The notes beneath the pieces were generated by a model. It was given only the letters and a program-made list of their open reading frames with translations, was not told where the DNA came from and made no database searches. A program made the translations under genes and the position numbers. Shown in pieces: positions 5,916 through 14,969 of a stretch of 64,000 nucleotides of DNA (position 1 is the first letter of the stretch; the number at the start of each line of letters is the position of its first letter). Source of the stretch: Pseudomonas sp. VD-NE ins (GTDB taxonomy: Bacteria; Pseudomonadota; Gammaproteobacteria; Pseudomonadales; Pseudomonadaceae); NCBI RefSeq assembly GCF_031882575.1, contig NZ_CP134772.1, forward strand, positions 6,545,001 to 6,609,000, read 5' to 3'.

Positions 5916-8873
5916 ATGCCGTTCCCGCCCCAACGTCTGTCTCTCGCCATCGCCCTGTTGATCGCCGCCACGGCAGCCCACGGCAAAACCGTGCAGATCG
6001 ACACCGCCACCACTGCAGCACAAACGCTGGGTGGCAGCGACACGTTGACGATTTCCGCGCCGGGCAGCATCACCAATAGCGACAAGGCCGTGAGCCTGAA
6101 AGACAAGACCAGTGGTGCGGGTGTGGTGATCGATAACGCCGGCAAAATCGTTTCCAGCGGTGGCCGGGCCATCGACAGCAGCGGCGACCTGAGCCAGGCA
6201 CGCAACTACACAATCTATAACCGCAGCGGTGGGCAGATTCTCGGCGCCAACGACGCCTTGCGCATCGACAGCAATTTCGTCAGCGGCAGTTTGGTGATCG
6301 ATAACAGCGGCGTGATTCGCTCCACCACCGGCCAGGGTCTGGACCTCGATGCGCTGCGCAGTGATGGTGTGAAGACCACCATTATCAACCGCGCCGGCGG
6401 GCTGATTCGCGGCGACGCCAGCGACGGCATGAAGACCGGCGCCAACGCGAGCATTACCAACTACGGCGAGATTTCCACCGGCGATTCGCACAATGCCGAC
6501 GAGAAATTCGACGGCATCGATATCGACTCGGCGAGTGGCGTCAGCGTGACCAACTACGGGGTGATTTCCGGCGGCCGCCATGGCATCACCACCGATCTTG
6601 GCGCGACGCTGATCAACTACGGGCAGATCACCGGCCGCAATGGTTCCGGCTTCGGTTCCGACGGCGATGGCACGGTGATCAACCACGGCACCATCACCGG
6701 CGCTTACTCAGGCTTGCAAGCGAACGGTGACGGCGACGGCGTGGACATCGACAAGATCGCCCATATCGAAAACTACGGGATCATTCAGGGCGTCGGTGCC
6801 GGCGGTGTGGACAAGGGCGGTTTCGCCAATGGCAGCGAGGGTATCGCGTTGGGTGGCGGTTACATCCTCAACGCCAGCAACGCTTTGATCAGCGGTGCCG
6901 ACAGCGCCATTCTGGTCGACGATGGCAGCGGCGGCTCGGGACTGGCGGCGACCACACTGGAAAACTTCGGCACCATCCAAGGCCTCAACGGTTTCGGCGT
7001 GAAGTTCGTCGGTGAATTCACCGACAACGTCATCAACGGCGGCACGATCAGCGGCAGCAATGGCCTGGCGCTGGATCTGGGCGGTGGCAACGACAGCCTG
7101 ACCTTGCGCAACGGCAGTCGCTTTGTCGGCGTGGTGGATGGCGGCAGTGGTTACGACCGGGTGATGATGGATGACACGGCCGGTGGCAGCTTCGGCGCCA
7201 GTCGCAACTTCGAATGGCTGGAGGTCAAGCAAGGTGCGTGGACACTCACAGGCAGCGGCGACTTCAGCGACGGCGGTGCCGTGCGCAACGGCGCAACACT
7301 GGTCAACCAGGGCGGTATTGCTGGCAACCTGACCATCGACGCCGGCGGTGTGTATGCCGGTGGCGGTTCGGTGGGTAGCCTCAACGTCAACGGCACCTTG
7401 CGCACCGACACCCGCCTCGGTCGCGCAACCATCGTTCGTGATTTGAACATGGGCAGCGCAGCCACCCTCGCCTACGGCGTCAATGCCGATGGCAGCAGCG
7501 CGCCCGTACAAGTCGGCGGCATCGCCAATCTCAACGGCGCAACGCTCGCAATCAACCCCGGCAGCGGCACCTATCCCTGGCAGAGCCACTACACCGTTCT
7601 GCAAGCGGCACAGGTCAACGGCACTTTCGGCACAGTCAGCAGCGACTATGCGTTTCTGACGCCGACCCTCGCCTACACACCCACCCAAGTCGACCTGACC
7701 TACACCCGCAATGACGTGGCGTTCAATGAGTTCGCCGCGACCGGTAACGCCAGCAACGCCGCCAACAGCCTGGCCTCGATGAGCAAGAACAATGCGCTGT
7801 ACAACGCCTTGCTCAATACCAGCCAAAGCACGGCTGGCGCGGCGATCGAGCAACTGGCCGGCGCCAGCAACGCCAACCTCAGCAGCGCCACCCTCGGCGC
7901 CAGCAGTCAGGTCGGCAGCAGCATGCTCTCGGCGATGCAGCAAATGGGCGGCAGCCCGGGACTGATGGTTGGCCTCGATCAGCGCGACACACCGGTACTG
8001 GCGGCCAATGGCGTGCCGTCCGAGGCGCGCAATCTGAATGATCCGAACGCTCGCGGCCGGCTCTGGCTGCAAGGCATCGGCGGCTACGGCAAACTCGATG
8101 GCGAACACGGCAGCAGTGGTCTCGAACAACGCACCAAGGGCAGCGTGCTGGGCGCCGACTGGTCACTGAATCCGGCATGGCGCCTGGGTGTACTGGGCGG
8201 CTATTCAAAAACCGATCTGGATGCGACCGGCGTCGACGGCAACGTCGAGAGCTGGCATGCCGGCGTCTACGCGTTGCACCAGAACGGCCCGATCGCTTTG
8301 CGCCTCGGCGCGGCGTACAGCGGTCATCAGGGCGAGAGCAAACGCACCATCGCCTTCAATGGTTTCAGCGACCGCCCGAAAGGCGATTACGACGCCGACA
8401 GCCAGCAAGCCTTCGCCGAACTCGGCTACGCCATGGGCAGTGGCCGGCTCAGCGCCGAGCCGTTTGCCAGCCTCGGCTATCAGCGCTACCACCGCGATAG
8501 CTATCAGGAAAAAGGTGGCGCTGCCGCGCTGCAAGTCGACAGCCAGACCCAAGACAATTTCAGCAGCACCTTCGGCCTGCGCCTGGCGCACTTGAGCAGT
8601 CTCGACAACGGCATGAGCGTGACACCGCGCGTGGCCGCTGGCTGGAAACACACCTATGGCGATGTCGGCAGCTCGACGCGTCAGGCGTTTGTGACTGGTG
8701 GCACGGCGTTCAGTGTCGATGGCAGCTCGCTGGATCGTGACAGCCTGGTGCTGGAGGCCGGGCTGGATGTGGGAATCTCGGCGCGGCATACCTTGGGTGT
8801 GGGATACAGCGGCGAGATCGGCAGCAACAGTCGTAATCACGGGCTGATCGGTCAGTGGCAGATGAGTTTTTGA
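5916..8873 (+). CDS. Autotransporter with beta-helix passenger and outer-membrane beta-barrel
   Basis: A 985-residue type V secretion protein. Signal peptide at residues 1-23 (LSLAIALLIAATAAHG). The passenger (about 24-640) contains repeated rungs of the type NYGxIxG (ITNYGEISTG, VTNYGVISGG, LINYGQITG, VINHGTITG, IENYGIIQG), typical of a right-handed beta-helix. After a helical linker (SNANLSSATLGASSQVGSSMLSAM), a C-terminal barrel of about 280 residues ends in Q-M-S-F, the terminal Phe recognised by the BAM complex. No catalytic protease triad or RGD is evident, so adhesion or aggregation is more likely than enzymatic activity. Followed 198 bp later by a paralogue. Confidence 0.93.
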   Translation: MPFPPQRLSLAIALLIAATAAHGKTVQIDTATTAAQTLGGSDTLTISAPGSITNSDKAVSLKDKTSGAGVVIDNAGKIVSSGGRAIDSSGDLSQARNYTIYNRSGGQILGANDALRIDSNFVSGSLVIDNSGVIRSTTGQGLDLDALRSDGVKTTIINRAGGLIRGDASDGMKTGANASITNYGEISTGDSHNADEKFDGIDIDSASGVSVTNYGVISGGRHGITTDLGATLINYGQITGRNGSGFGSDGDGTVINHGTITGAYSGLQANGDGDGVDIDKIAHIENYGIIQGVGAGGVDKGGFANGSEGIALGGGYILNASNALISGADSAILVDDGSGGSGLAATTLENFGTIQGLNGFGVKFVGEFTDNVINGGTISGSNGLALDLGGGNDSLTLRNGSRFVGVVDGGSGYDRVMMDDTAGGSFGASRNFEWLEVKQGAWTLTGSGDFSDGGAVRNGATLVNQGGIAGNLTIDAGGVYAGGGSVGSLNVNGTLRTDTRLGRATIVRDLNMGSAATLAYGVNADGSSAPVQVGGIANLNGATLAINPGSGTYPWQSHYTVLQAAQVNGTFGTVSSDYAFLTPTLAYTPTQVDLTYTRNDVAFNEFAATGNASNAANSLASMSKNNALYNALLNTSQSTAGAAIEQLAGASNANLSSATLGASSQVGSSMLSAMQQMGGSPGLMVGLDQRDTPVLAANGVPSEARNLNDPNARGRLWLQGIGGYGKLDGEHGSSGLEQRTKGSVLGADWSLNPAWRLGVLGGYSKTDLDATGVDGNVESWHAGVYALHQNGPIALRLGAAYSGHQGESKRTIAFNGFSDRPKGDYDADSQQAFAELGYAMGSGRLSAEPFASLGYQRYHRDSYQEKGGAAALQVDSQTQDNFSSTFGLRLAHLSSLDNGMSVTPRVAAGWKHTYGDVGSSTRQAFVTGGTAFSVDGSSLDRDSLVLEAGLDVGISARHTLGVGYSGEIGSNSRNHGLIGQWQMSF

Positions 8874-9071
8874 GGTTGAACAGACGGCGGGGTCTTGTTT
8901 GGTTGTAGGAAAAGGGGCCGCTGCAGCCGAGTAAAAGGCTTGGTTGCGGATCTGAGGGTCATTTTCTACAAAACGATGCGATGTCGCCTGCAAGCCTGCG
9001 GGAAGCAGCCGACATCGGATTTTTTGGGGCATCAATAGAGTTGGGTCTCCTTTCAGAAAAGGCCTTACCTG

Positions 9072-11273
9072 ATGCCCCTTCAACACACTTTCAAACCAAA
9101 ACACTTGGCTTTGGCCATTTCGCTGGCGCTGGCTTGTGTAGAGCTTGCCAATGCTCAGCAACCCTCTGAAGTCGCTGATTCAACCGCAATAGCGAATGCT
9201 ACGAAACAGTCCGAAACCAGCCCTAACGAAATGGCGCTTGAACGACTCAGGGCATTTCTCACTGCCCCAAGTACGGTGCCCATCGCTTTTGAAACCCCTG
9301 AAAAAACTTTTAAAGGTACCGCTGTAAACGATTTGATCACGCTCACGGACGGCGCAAGCTTTACGGGCCTGCTGGATGGTGGCGAGGGGGATAACGTGCT
9401 GTTCCTGAATGCAGCGGGAGGCGGCGACCTGAAAGACACACGTAATTTCAACGGCCTGTTCGTCAGCCGGGGCGATTGGGCGCTGAGTTCCAAGGGAGAC
9501 TTCAAGGAGGGCGTGCTGGTCAGCAGCGGTACCGCGTTGACCAACCTGGGGAGCATTAAGGGCGACGTGTATGTCGAGAGCGGTGGCAGCTTTGCCGGTA
9601 AAGGTGTGGTGGGAAGCCTGCAGGTCGCCGGCCTGCTCACCGTCAATGAGGTGCTAGGCAGCCCGCGCGTGAAAGGCGACTTGCGCTTGTCCCCGACCGC
9701 CGAACTGGCTTATGAGGTCAGCCCCGGTGGCAGTCAAACGATCAAGGTTGATGGCACTGCCAGACTGGATGGTGCAACCCTGAATGTCGTTGCCGTTCCA
9801 GGGGAGTATCCGCAAAGTCGCCAGTACAAAATCATAGAAGCCGGCAAGGTAGAAGGTGAATTCGCTAAGGTCCTTAACAACCTCGCCTTCATGACCGCCA
9901 CTCCGCAATACAACAAAAAGTCCGTCGGGCTGACTTACGCCCGTAACGGTGAGTCGCTTTCGAGCGCTGCCACGACAGACAACGGTCGTGTTGTTGCCGA
10001 AAGCATTATCGATCCAACAGTACCTACGCCATCCGCGACGCCAACGCCATTGACGGCGTCTGCACCAGCTCCAGCTCCAATTTCTGTTCCTGTTCCTGTT
10101 CCTGTTCCTGTTCCGACTTCAGCGCCGACTCCCATTGCAGAGTCTGTCCCATCGCCAATGCCGGACGAACCCCTTACCGCGCAAGTTAACGAGTCCGCCG
10201 AACAGCCCGCACCTGCGCCAATAAAACCCGCAAACGCAGCAGTCGCCGCGCTTCTGACCAGCGACAAAACCACCGCACCGGTCGCCCTCGAACAACTCGC
10301 CGCCGGCAGCAATGCCAATCTCGCCAAAGCCACCCTGAGCAGCGTCACTCCGGTGAGCGCGAGCATGCTTTCGGCCATGCAGCAGCTGAATAGCCGTTAC
10401 GGCTCTGCCTATAGCTCTGGGAACTCGCCACGTCAGGCCGCTGGTGCTGCCGATTCCGGGCGGGTGTGGATTCAGGCGCTCGGCCATGGCGGCAAGGTTG
10501 ACCGCGAGTTCGACAGCACCCTGAAACACGCGACCCAAGGTCTGGTCATGGGCGCCGACTGGCGGCTCGATGAGCAATGGCATGTCGGCCTGGTTGGCGG
10601 AAAATCGCAGACCAGACTCGATGCCCGGCAATATGATGGCGACCTCGACAGCTGGCACCTCGGCGCCTACGCCGTGCGTCAGGACGGACCGTTCTCACTG
10701 CGGCTCGGGGCAACCTATGCCAGTCATGACGGCGACAGCAAACGTCGCGTGGCCTTCAACGGCTTCAGCGATCGCCTCAAGGGCAATTACGACGCCAACA
10801 CCCAGCAAGCCTTTGCCGAACTGGCGGTCAATGTTGGCCGGCACAACGCGACGCTCGAACCGTTCGCCAGCCTCGGCTATCAGCGCTACCAGCGCGACAG
10901 CTATAGCGAAAAAGGTGGGGATGCGGCGCTGAAAGTCTTCGGGCAAACCCGCGATAACCTCAGCAGCACCTTCGGCCTGCGCACGGCAAAAATCAATCGA
11001 CTGGATAACGGCATGACGTTGACGCCGCGCTTCAGTGCCGGCTGGAAACACACCTTTGGCGAGATTGAAAACGACACCCGCCAACAACTGGTCAAGGGTG
11101 GCAAACGCTTTGAAATTGCCGGTGCAGCGCTGGATCGCAACAGCCTGGCCTTGGATGCAGGCATTGATCTCGGGCTGTCTGCCAATCACACCGTCGGCGT
11201 TGGTCTCACCGGTGAAATGGCCACTGACAGCCGCACCCACGGCGTAATGGGCCAATGGCGCATGGCGTTCTGA
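9072..11273 (+). CDS. Autotransporter paralogue with a short passenger and Pro-rich linker
   Basis: A 733-residue autotransporter. Its signal peptide (LALAISLALACVELANA) precedes a short passenger that aligns only with the last 200 or so passenger residues of the upstream protein (both share TxxNFxxLxVxxGxWxLxxxGDF, then GSLxVxGxL). Residues about 315-395 are an Ala/Pro/Val-rich stretch containing (PV)n, absent from the paralogue. The barrel (about 460-733) is very similar to its neighbour, including RRVAFNGFSDRLKG and ASLGYQRYQRDSYSEKGG, and ends WRMAF. The tandem copy probably arose by duplication followed by loss of the beta-helix; the Pro-rich segment may act as a stalk. Confidence 0.92.
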   Translation: MPLQHTFKPKHLALAISLALACVELANAQQPSEVADSTAIANATKQSETSPNEMALERLRAFLTAPSTVPIAFETPEKTFKGTAVNDLITLTDGASFTGLLDGGEGDNVLFLNAAGGGDLKDTRNFNGLFVSRGDWALSSKGDFKEGVLVSSGTALTNLGSIKGDVYVESGGSFAGKGVVGSLQVAGLLTVNEVLGSPRVKGDLRLSPTAELAYEVSPGGSQTIKVDGTARLDGATLNVVAVPGEYPQSRQYKIIEAGKVEGEFAKVLNNLAFMTATPQYNKKSVGLTYARNGESLSSAATTDNGRVVAESIIDPTVPTPSATPTPLTASAPAPAPISVPVPVPVPVPTSAPTPIAESVPSPMPDEPLTAQVNESAEQPAPAPIKPANAAVAALLTSDKTTAPVALEQLAAGSNANLAKATLSSVTPVSASMLSAMQQLNSRYGSAYSSGNSPRQAAGAADSGRVWIQALGHGGKVDREFDSTLKHATQGLVMGADWRLDEQWHVGLVGGKSQTRLDARQYDGDLDSWHLGAYAVRQDGPFSLRLGATYASHDGDSKRRVAFNGFSDRLKGNYDANTQQAFAELAVNVGRHNATLEPFASLGYQRYQRDSYSEKGGDAALKVFGQTRDNLSSTFGLRTAKINRLDNGMTLTPRFSAGWKHTFGEIENDTRQQLVKGGKRFEIAGAALDRNSLALDAGIDLGLSANHTVGVGLTGEMATDSRTHGVMGQWRMAF
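10084..10113 (+). repeat. Five tandem CTGTTC hexamers in the autotransporter stalk
   Basis: Five exact copies of CTGTTC encode the (PV)n run of the second autotransporter. Being six bases long, copy-number changes keep the reading frame, so slippage would alter stalk length rather than switch the gene off. Confidence 0.85.
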
Positions 11274-11288
11274 CTGACACAACACTTT

Positions 11289-11382
11289 CTGTAGGAGCTG
11301 CCGAAGGCTGCGATCTTTTGATCTTTGTTTTTATTAACCCAAAACAACATCAAAAGATCGCAGCCTTCGGCAGCTCCTACAG
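11289..11382. repeat. REP doublet (REPIN), long perfect arms
   Basis: Arms at 11289-11322 and 11349-11382 are perfect inverted copies of the 34-bp REP sequence around a 26-bp spacer. It sits between the convergent autotransporter and pyruvate carboxylase B genes. Confidence 0.9.
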
Positions 11383-11396
11383 ATGAAAAATTCAGG

Positions 11397-11423
11397 AAAA
11401 AAAAAGGGGAGCACATGCCCCCC
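11397..11423 (-). terminator. Intrinsic terminator of the pycA-pycB transcript
   Basis: On the minus strand, just past the pycB stop, a G-rich/C-rich stem (GGGGGGCA pairing with TGCTCCCC, one G-U) is followed by a run of nine T residues (the A-run at 11397-11405). This has the form of a Rho-independent terminator, though the loop is tight. Confidence 0.7.
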
Positions 11424-11456
11424 CGAGGTTTAAAGCATTGGATCGCGGCGGTTATC

Positions 11457-13265
11457 TCAGCCTTCGATCTCGATCAGAATTTCACCCGGATTGACCCGAT
11501 CGCCCTTGGCCACATGAATCGCGGTGACCTTGCCGGCAATCGCTGCCTGGACTTCGGTTTCCATCTTCATCGCTTCGGTGATCAACACAGCCTGGCCGGC
11601 CTTGACGGTGTCGCCCTCCTTGACCAGCACATCGACGATGTTGCCGGGCATGGTGGTGCTGACGTGGCCCGGTGCCGAGGCTTGCTTGCGTTTGCTGCTG
11701 CCACCGCCGACGAATTCGTTGAGCGGTTCGAACACCACTTCTTCCGGCATGCCGTCGATGGACAGGTAGAAGTGACGCTTGCCTTCAGACTTGACGCCGA
11801 CACCAGTGATGTCGACGCGGTAGGTTTCGCCGTGCACGTCGATGACGAACTCGGTCGGCACGCCTTCGCCACCCGCTTTTGTCACACCGCCCGCTTCAGG
11901 AATCGGCAGCAGCACTTCCGGCGTCAGGGTGCCGGCGGCGCGCTCTTCGAGAAACTTGCGGCCGATGTCCGGGAACATGGCGAAGGTCAGCACGTCTTCT
12001 TCCGACTTGGCCAGTGCACCGATGTCAGCGCGCAGCTTGGTCATTTCCGGCTTGAGCAAATCGGCCGGACGTACGTCGATGACTTCTTCGCTGCCGATCG
12101 CCTGACGACGCAGTTTTTCGTTGACCACGCCAGGCGCCTTGCCGTAGCCGCCCTGCAGGTAGAGCTTCACTTCGTTGGTGATGGTTTTGTAGCGCTCGCC
12201 GGCCAGCACGTTGAAGAACGCCTGGGTGCCGACGATTTGCGAAGTCGGGGTCACCAGCGGCGGGAAGCCGAGGTCTTCACGTACACGCGGGATTTCCGCG
12301 AGCACTTCGGCCATACGGTTGAGGGCGCCCTGCTCTTTCAACTGGTTGGCGAGGTTGGAGATCATCCCGCCCGGCACCTGGTTGACTTGCACACGGGTGT
12401 CGACCGCAGTGAATTCGCTTTCGAACTGGTGGTACTTCTTGCGCACGGCGTAGAAGTACAGACCAATCTCTTGCAGCAGTTCGAGGTTCAGACCGGTGTC
12501 GAACTCAGTGCCCTTGAGCGCCGCGACCATCGACTCGGTGCCCGGGTGGCTGGTGCCCGACGCGAAGCTGGAGATCGCAGTGTCGATGTGATCGGCACCG
12601 TTTTCGATTGCCTTGAGCTGGCACATGGTCGCCAGACCGGCGGTGTCGTGGGAATGAATGAACACCGGCAGCGACTGTTCGGCTTTCAACGCGCGAACCA
12701 GTTCACCGGTAGCGTACGGGGTCAGCAGACCGGCCATGTCCTTGATCGCCACCGAGTCGCAACCCATGGCTTCCATCTGCTTGGCTTGTGCCACAAACGC
12801 GTCGATGGTGTGCACCGGGCTGGTGGTGTAAGCGATGGTGCCTTGCGCGTGTTTGCCGGCCGCTTTCACCGCCTCGATGGCCACGCGCAGGTTACGCACG
12901 TCGTTCATTGCGTCGAAGATGCGGAACACGTCGATTCCATTCACCGCAGCCTTGGCGACGAAGGCTTTGACCACGTCGTCGCTGTAGTGGCGGTAGCCGA
13001 GCAGGTTCTGCCCGCGCAGGAGCATTTGCAGGCGGGTGTTAGGCAGCGCCGCGCGCAGTTGGCGCAGACGCTCCCATGGATCTTCCTTCAGGAAGCGGAC
13101 GCAGGCATCGAAGGTCGCGCCGCCCCAGCATTCCAGCGACCAGTAGCCGACTTTGTCGAGCTTGTCGCAGATCGGCAGCATGTCTTCGGTGCGCATGCGG
13201 GTGGCGAGCAGCGATTGGTGAGCGTCGCGCAGGATGGTATCGGTAACGAAGATCTTCTTAGTCAT
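11457..13265 (-). CDS. oadA: Pyruvate carboxylase subunit B (oxaloacetate decarboxylase alpha-like, biotinylated)
   Basis: A 602-residue protein combining a carboxyltransferase TIM barrel (DTILRDAHQSLLATRMRTEDML at about 9-30; HSHDTAGLA around 200), a PycB/OadA conserved domain, and a C-terminal biotinyl domain with the EAMKMETE lysine near residue 567. With the biotin carboxylase subunit encoded upstream it carboxylates pyruvate to oxaloacetate, replenishing the TCA cycle. Databases often name it oadA, but no membrane beta or gamma decarboxylase subunit is nearby, so pycB is the better functional name. GAGGAGAT precedes the ATG. Downstream of pycA with a repeat-filled 98-bp gap. Confidence 0.93.
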   Translation of the reverse strand: MTKKIFVTDTILRDAHQSLLATRMRTEDMLPICDKLDKVGYWSLECWGGATFDACVRFLKEDPWERLRQLRAALPNTRLQMLLRGQNLLGYRHYSDDVVKAFVAKAAVNGIDVFRIFDAMNDVRNLRVAIEAVKAAGKHAQGTIAYTTSPVHTIDAFVAQAKQMEAMGCDSVAIKDMAGLLTPYATGELVRALKAEQSLPVFIHSHDTAGLATMCQLKAIENGADHIDTAISSFASGTSHPGTESMVAALKGTEFDTGLNLELLQEIGLYFYAVRKKYHQFESEFTAVDTRVQVNQVPGGMISNLANQLKEQGALNRMAEVLAEIPRVREDLGFPPLVTPTSQIVGTQAFFNVLAGERYKTITNEVKLYLQGGYGKAPGVVNEKLRRQAIGSEEVIDVRPADLLKPEMTKLRADIGALAKSEEDVLTFAMFPDIGRKFLEERAAGTLTPEVLLPIPEAGGVTKAGGEGVPTEFVIDVHGETYRVDITGVGVKSEGKRHFYLSIDGMPEEVVFEPLNEFVGGGSSKRKQASAPGHVSTTMPGNIVDVLVKEGDTVKAGQAVLITEAMKMETEVQAAIAGKVTAIHVAKGDRVNPGEILIEIEG

Positions 13266-13283
13266 TGGTATCTCCTCATAGCG

Positions 13284-13360
13284 GCAAGCTTCAAGCTACG
13301 AGCTGCAAGAAAAAGCCCAGTCGCTCTTGCTTGAAGCTTGTAGCTGACAGCTCGCAGCTG
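13284..13360. repeat. Second class of inverted intergenic repeat between pycA and pycB
   Basis: The gap holds two opposed copies of a 'caagcttcaagctacgagctgcaag'-like sequence (13284-13308 and about 13326-13360). It is unrelated to the REP class seen elsewhere here. A hairpin within the operon may affect mRNA stability between the two subunit genes. Confidence 0.65.
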
Positions 13361-13363
13361 CAT

Positions 13364-14779
13364 TTAAAGGCCTGCGTGGGCGGCGATGGCGGCGGCGATG
13401 GCCAGGGCCAGCTCTTCGGGTTTGCGCTTGATCGAGTAGTTGGTCAGTTCAGGGTGGCTTTCAACGAAGCTGGTATTGAATTGGCCGCTACGGAATTCCG
13501 GGTTGCGCAGGATTTCCTGGTAGTACGCGGCGGTGGTCTTCACGCCTTGCAGGCGCATGTCGTCCAGCGCACGCAGGCCACGGTCCATCGCCTCTTCCCA
13601 GGTCAGTGCCCAGACCACCAGTTTCAGGCACATCGAGTCGTAGAACGGCGGAATGGTGTAGCCGGTGTAGATCGCTGTATCGGTGCGCACACCCGGGCCG
13701 CCGGGGGCGTAGTAACGGGTGATCTTGCCAAAGCTCGGCAGGAAGTTGTTTTTCGGGTCTTCGGCGTTGATGCGGAACTGCAACGCGAAACCACGGTGCT
13801 GAATGTCTTCCTGTTTCACCGAAAGCGGCAGGCCGGAAGCAATGCGAATCTGTTCGCGGACGATGTCGATCCCGGTGATCTCTTCGGTGATGGTGTGTTC
13901 CACCTGCACCCGGGTGTTCATCTCCATGAAGTACACCTCGCCCTCGGCGAGCAGGAACTCCACAGTACCGGCGTTCTCGTAACCGACAGCCTTGGCCGCA
14001 CGCACCGACAGATCGCCGATGTAGGCACGCTGTTCCGGGGTCAGTTGCGGGCTCGGGGCGATTTCGATGAGCTTCTGGTTGCGACGCTGGATCGAGCAGT
14101 CACGCTCGAACAGGTGCACGACGTTGCCGAAGCTGTCGCCGAGGATCTGCGCTTCGATGTGTTTCGGGTTGACGATGCATTTTTCCAGGAACACTTCGGC
14201 CGAACCGAAAGCCTTGGTTGCCTCGGAAATCACCCGGGGGAAATTCTGTTCCAGCTCTTCGCGGCTGTTGCAGCGACGGATGCCGCGACCGCCACCACCG
14301 GAAGTGGCTTTGAGCATCACCGGGTAGCCGATGCGGTCGCCCTCGGCCAAGGCCTCTTCGATGTCAGCAACGTTGCCTTCGGTGCCCGGCGTCACCGGTA
14401 CGCCGGCCTTGATCATGCTGCGGCGCGCTTCGGTCTTGTCGCCCATACGGCGAATGACTTCCGCCGACGGGCCGATGAACTTGATCCCGCGCTCGGCGCA
14501 GATATCAGCCAGCTCGGCGTTTTCCGAGAGGAAACCGTAACCGGGGTGCAGTGCATCGCAGCCGGTTTCAACCGCCAGGTTCACCAGCTTGCGCGGGTTC
14601 AGGTAACCGGCCAGTGGCTCGGCACCGATGCTGTGGGCCTCGTCCGCACGCTTCACATGCAGCGCATGGCGGTCGGCGTCGGAAAAAATCGCAACCGAGC
14701 GGATGCCCATTTCGGCGCAGGCTCGCACGATTCGTACGGCAATCTCACCACGGTTGGCGATCAGGATCTTTGTTATCAC
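13364..14779 (-). CDS. pycA: Pyruvate carboxylase subunit A (biotin carboxylase)
   Basis: A 471-residue ATP-grasp biotin carboxylase that carboxylates biotin with bicarbonate and ATP. Visible features: ITKILIANRGEIAVRIVRA at the N-terminus, the glycine-rich ATP loop GGGGRGIRRC, HIEAQILGD, ERDCSIQRRNQKLIE, and the catalytic VEHTITEEITGIDIVREQ block. Start chosen at GTG 14779 (Val-Ile-Thr-Lys) because GGGA lies 8 nt upstream and the domain begins there, although the frame is open to 14809. Transcribed with pycB and divergent from the LysR gene. AccC is close in sequence; the pycB neighbour decides the assignment. Confidence 0.92.
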   Translation of the reverse strand: MITKILIANRGEIAVRIVRACAEMGIRSVAIFSDADRHALHVKRADEAHSIGAEPLAGYLNPRKLVNLAVETGCDALHPGYGFLSENAELADICAERGIKFIGPSAEVIRRMGDKTEARRSMIKAGVPVTPGTEGNVADIEEALAEGDRIGYPVMLKATSGGGGRGIRRCNSREELEQNFPRVISEATKAFGSAEVFLEKCIVNPKHIEAQILGDSFGNVVHLFERDCSIQRRNQKLIEIAPSPQLTPEQRAYIGDLSVRAAKAVGYENAGTVEFLLAEGEVYFMEMNTRVQVEHTITEEITGIDIVREQIRIASGLPLSVKQEDIQHRGFALQFRINAEDPKNNFLPSFGKITRYYAPGGPGVRTDTAIYTGYTIPPFYDSMCLKLVVWALTWEEAMDRGLRALDDMRLQGVKTTAAYYQEILRNPEFRSGQFNTSFVESHPELTNYSIKRKPEELALAIAAAIAAHAGL

Positions 14780-14916
14780 TTGGAGGTTCCCTTGAGCCGG
14801 TGGCACCACGACCTGCTAGACCCAGGTCGACGCGTGACCAAATGTTTCAATTTAGTCGCAGGTCCACACTAGCGCTCATGAGGGATTAACAAAAATGAAT
14901 AAAAATTGGGTCAGGC

Positions 14917-14932
14917 ATAAGTAAAGACTTAT
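14917..14932. promoter_or_regulatory. pycR: ATAAGT-N4-ACTTAT inverted repeat in the pycA/pycR intergenic region
   Basis: A perfect 6-bp inverted repeat with a 4-bp spacer lies 37 bp before the regulator start and about 140 bp from pycA. LysR-type proteins bind such dyads in divergent regions, so it is a candidate site for the adjacent regulator. Inference from position only. Confidence 0.45.
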
Positions 14933-14969
14933 AGTTGAAGCATCCGCCAGCCGTCAGAGCCTGTAAAAA

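Noticed and set aside
6708-8129. 473-residue frame opposite the first autotransporter
   Set aside because: The plus strand encodes a full autotransporter with signal peptide and terminal Phe; the opposite frame is compositionally biased and lacks an RBS.
11325-13334. 669-residue frame opposite pycB
   Set aside because: The composition (His, Arg and Gly rich, no domain) and the exact opposition to a well-supported carboxyltransferase gene show it is an antisense shadow of GC-rich coding sequence.
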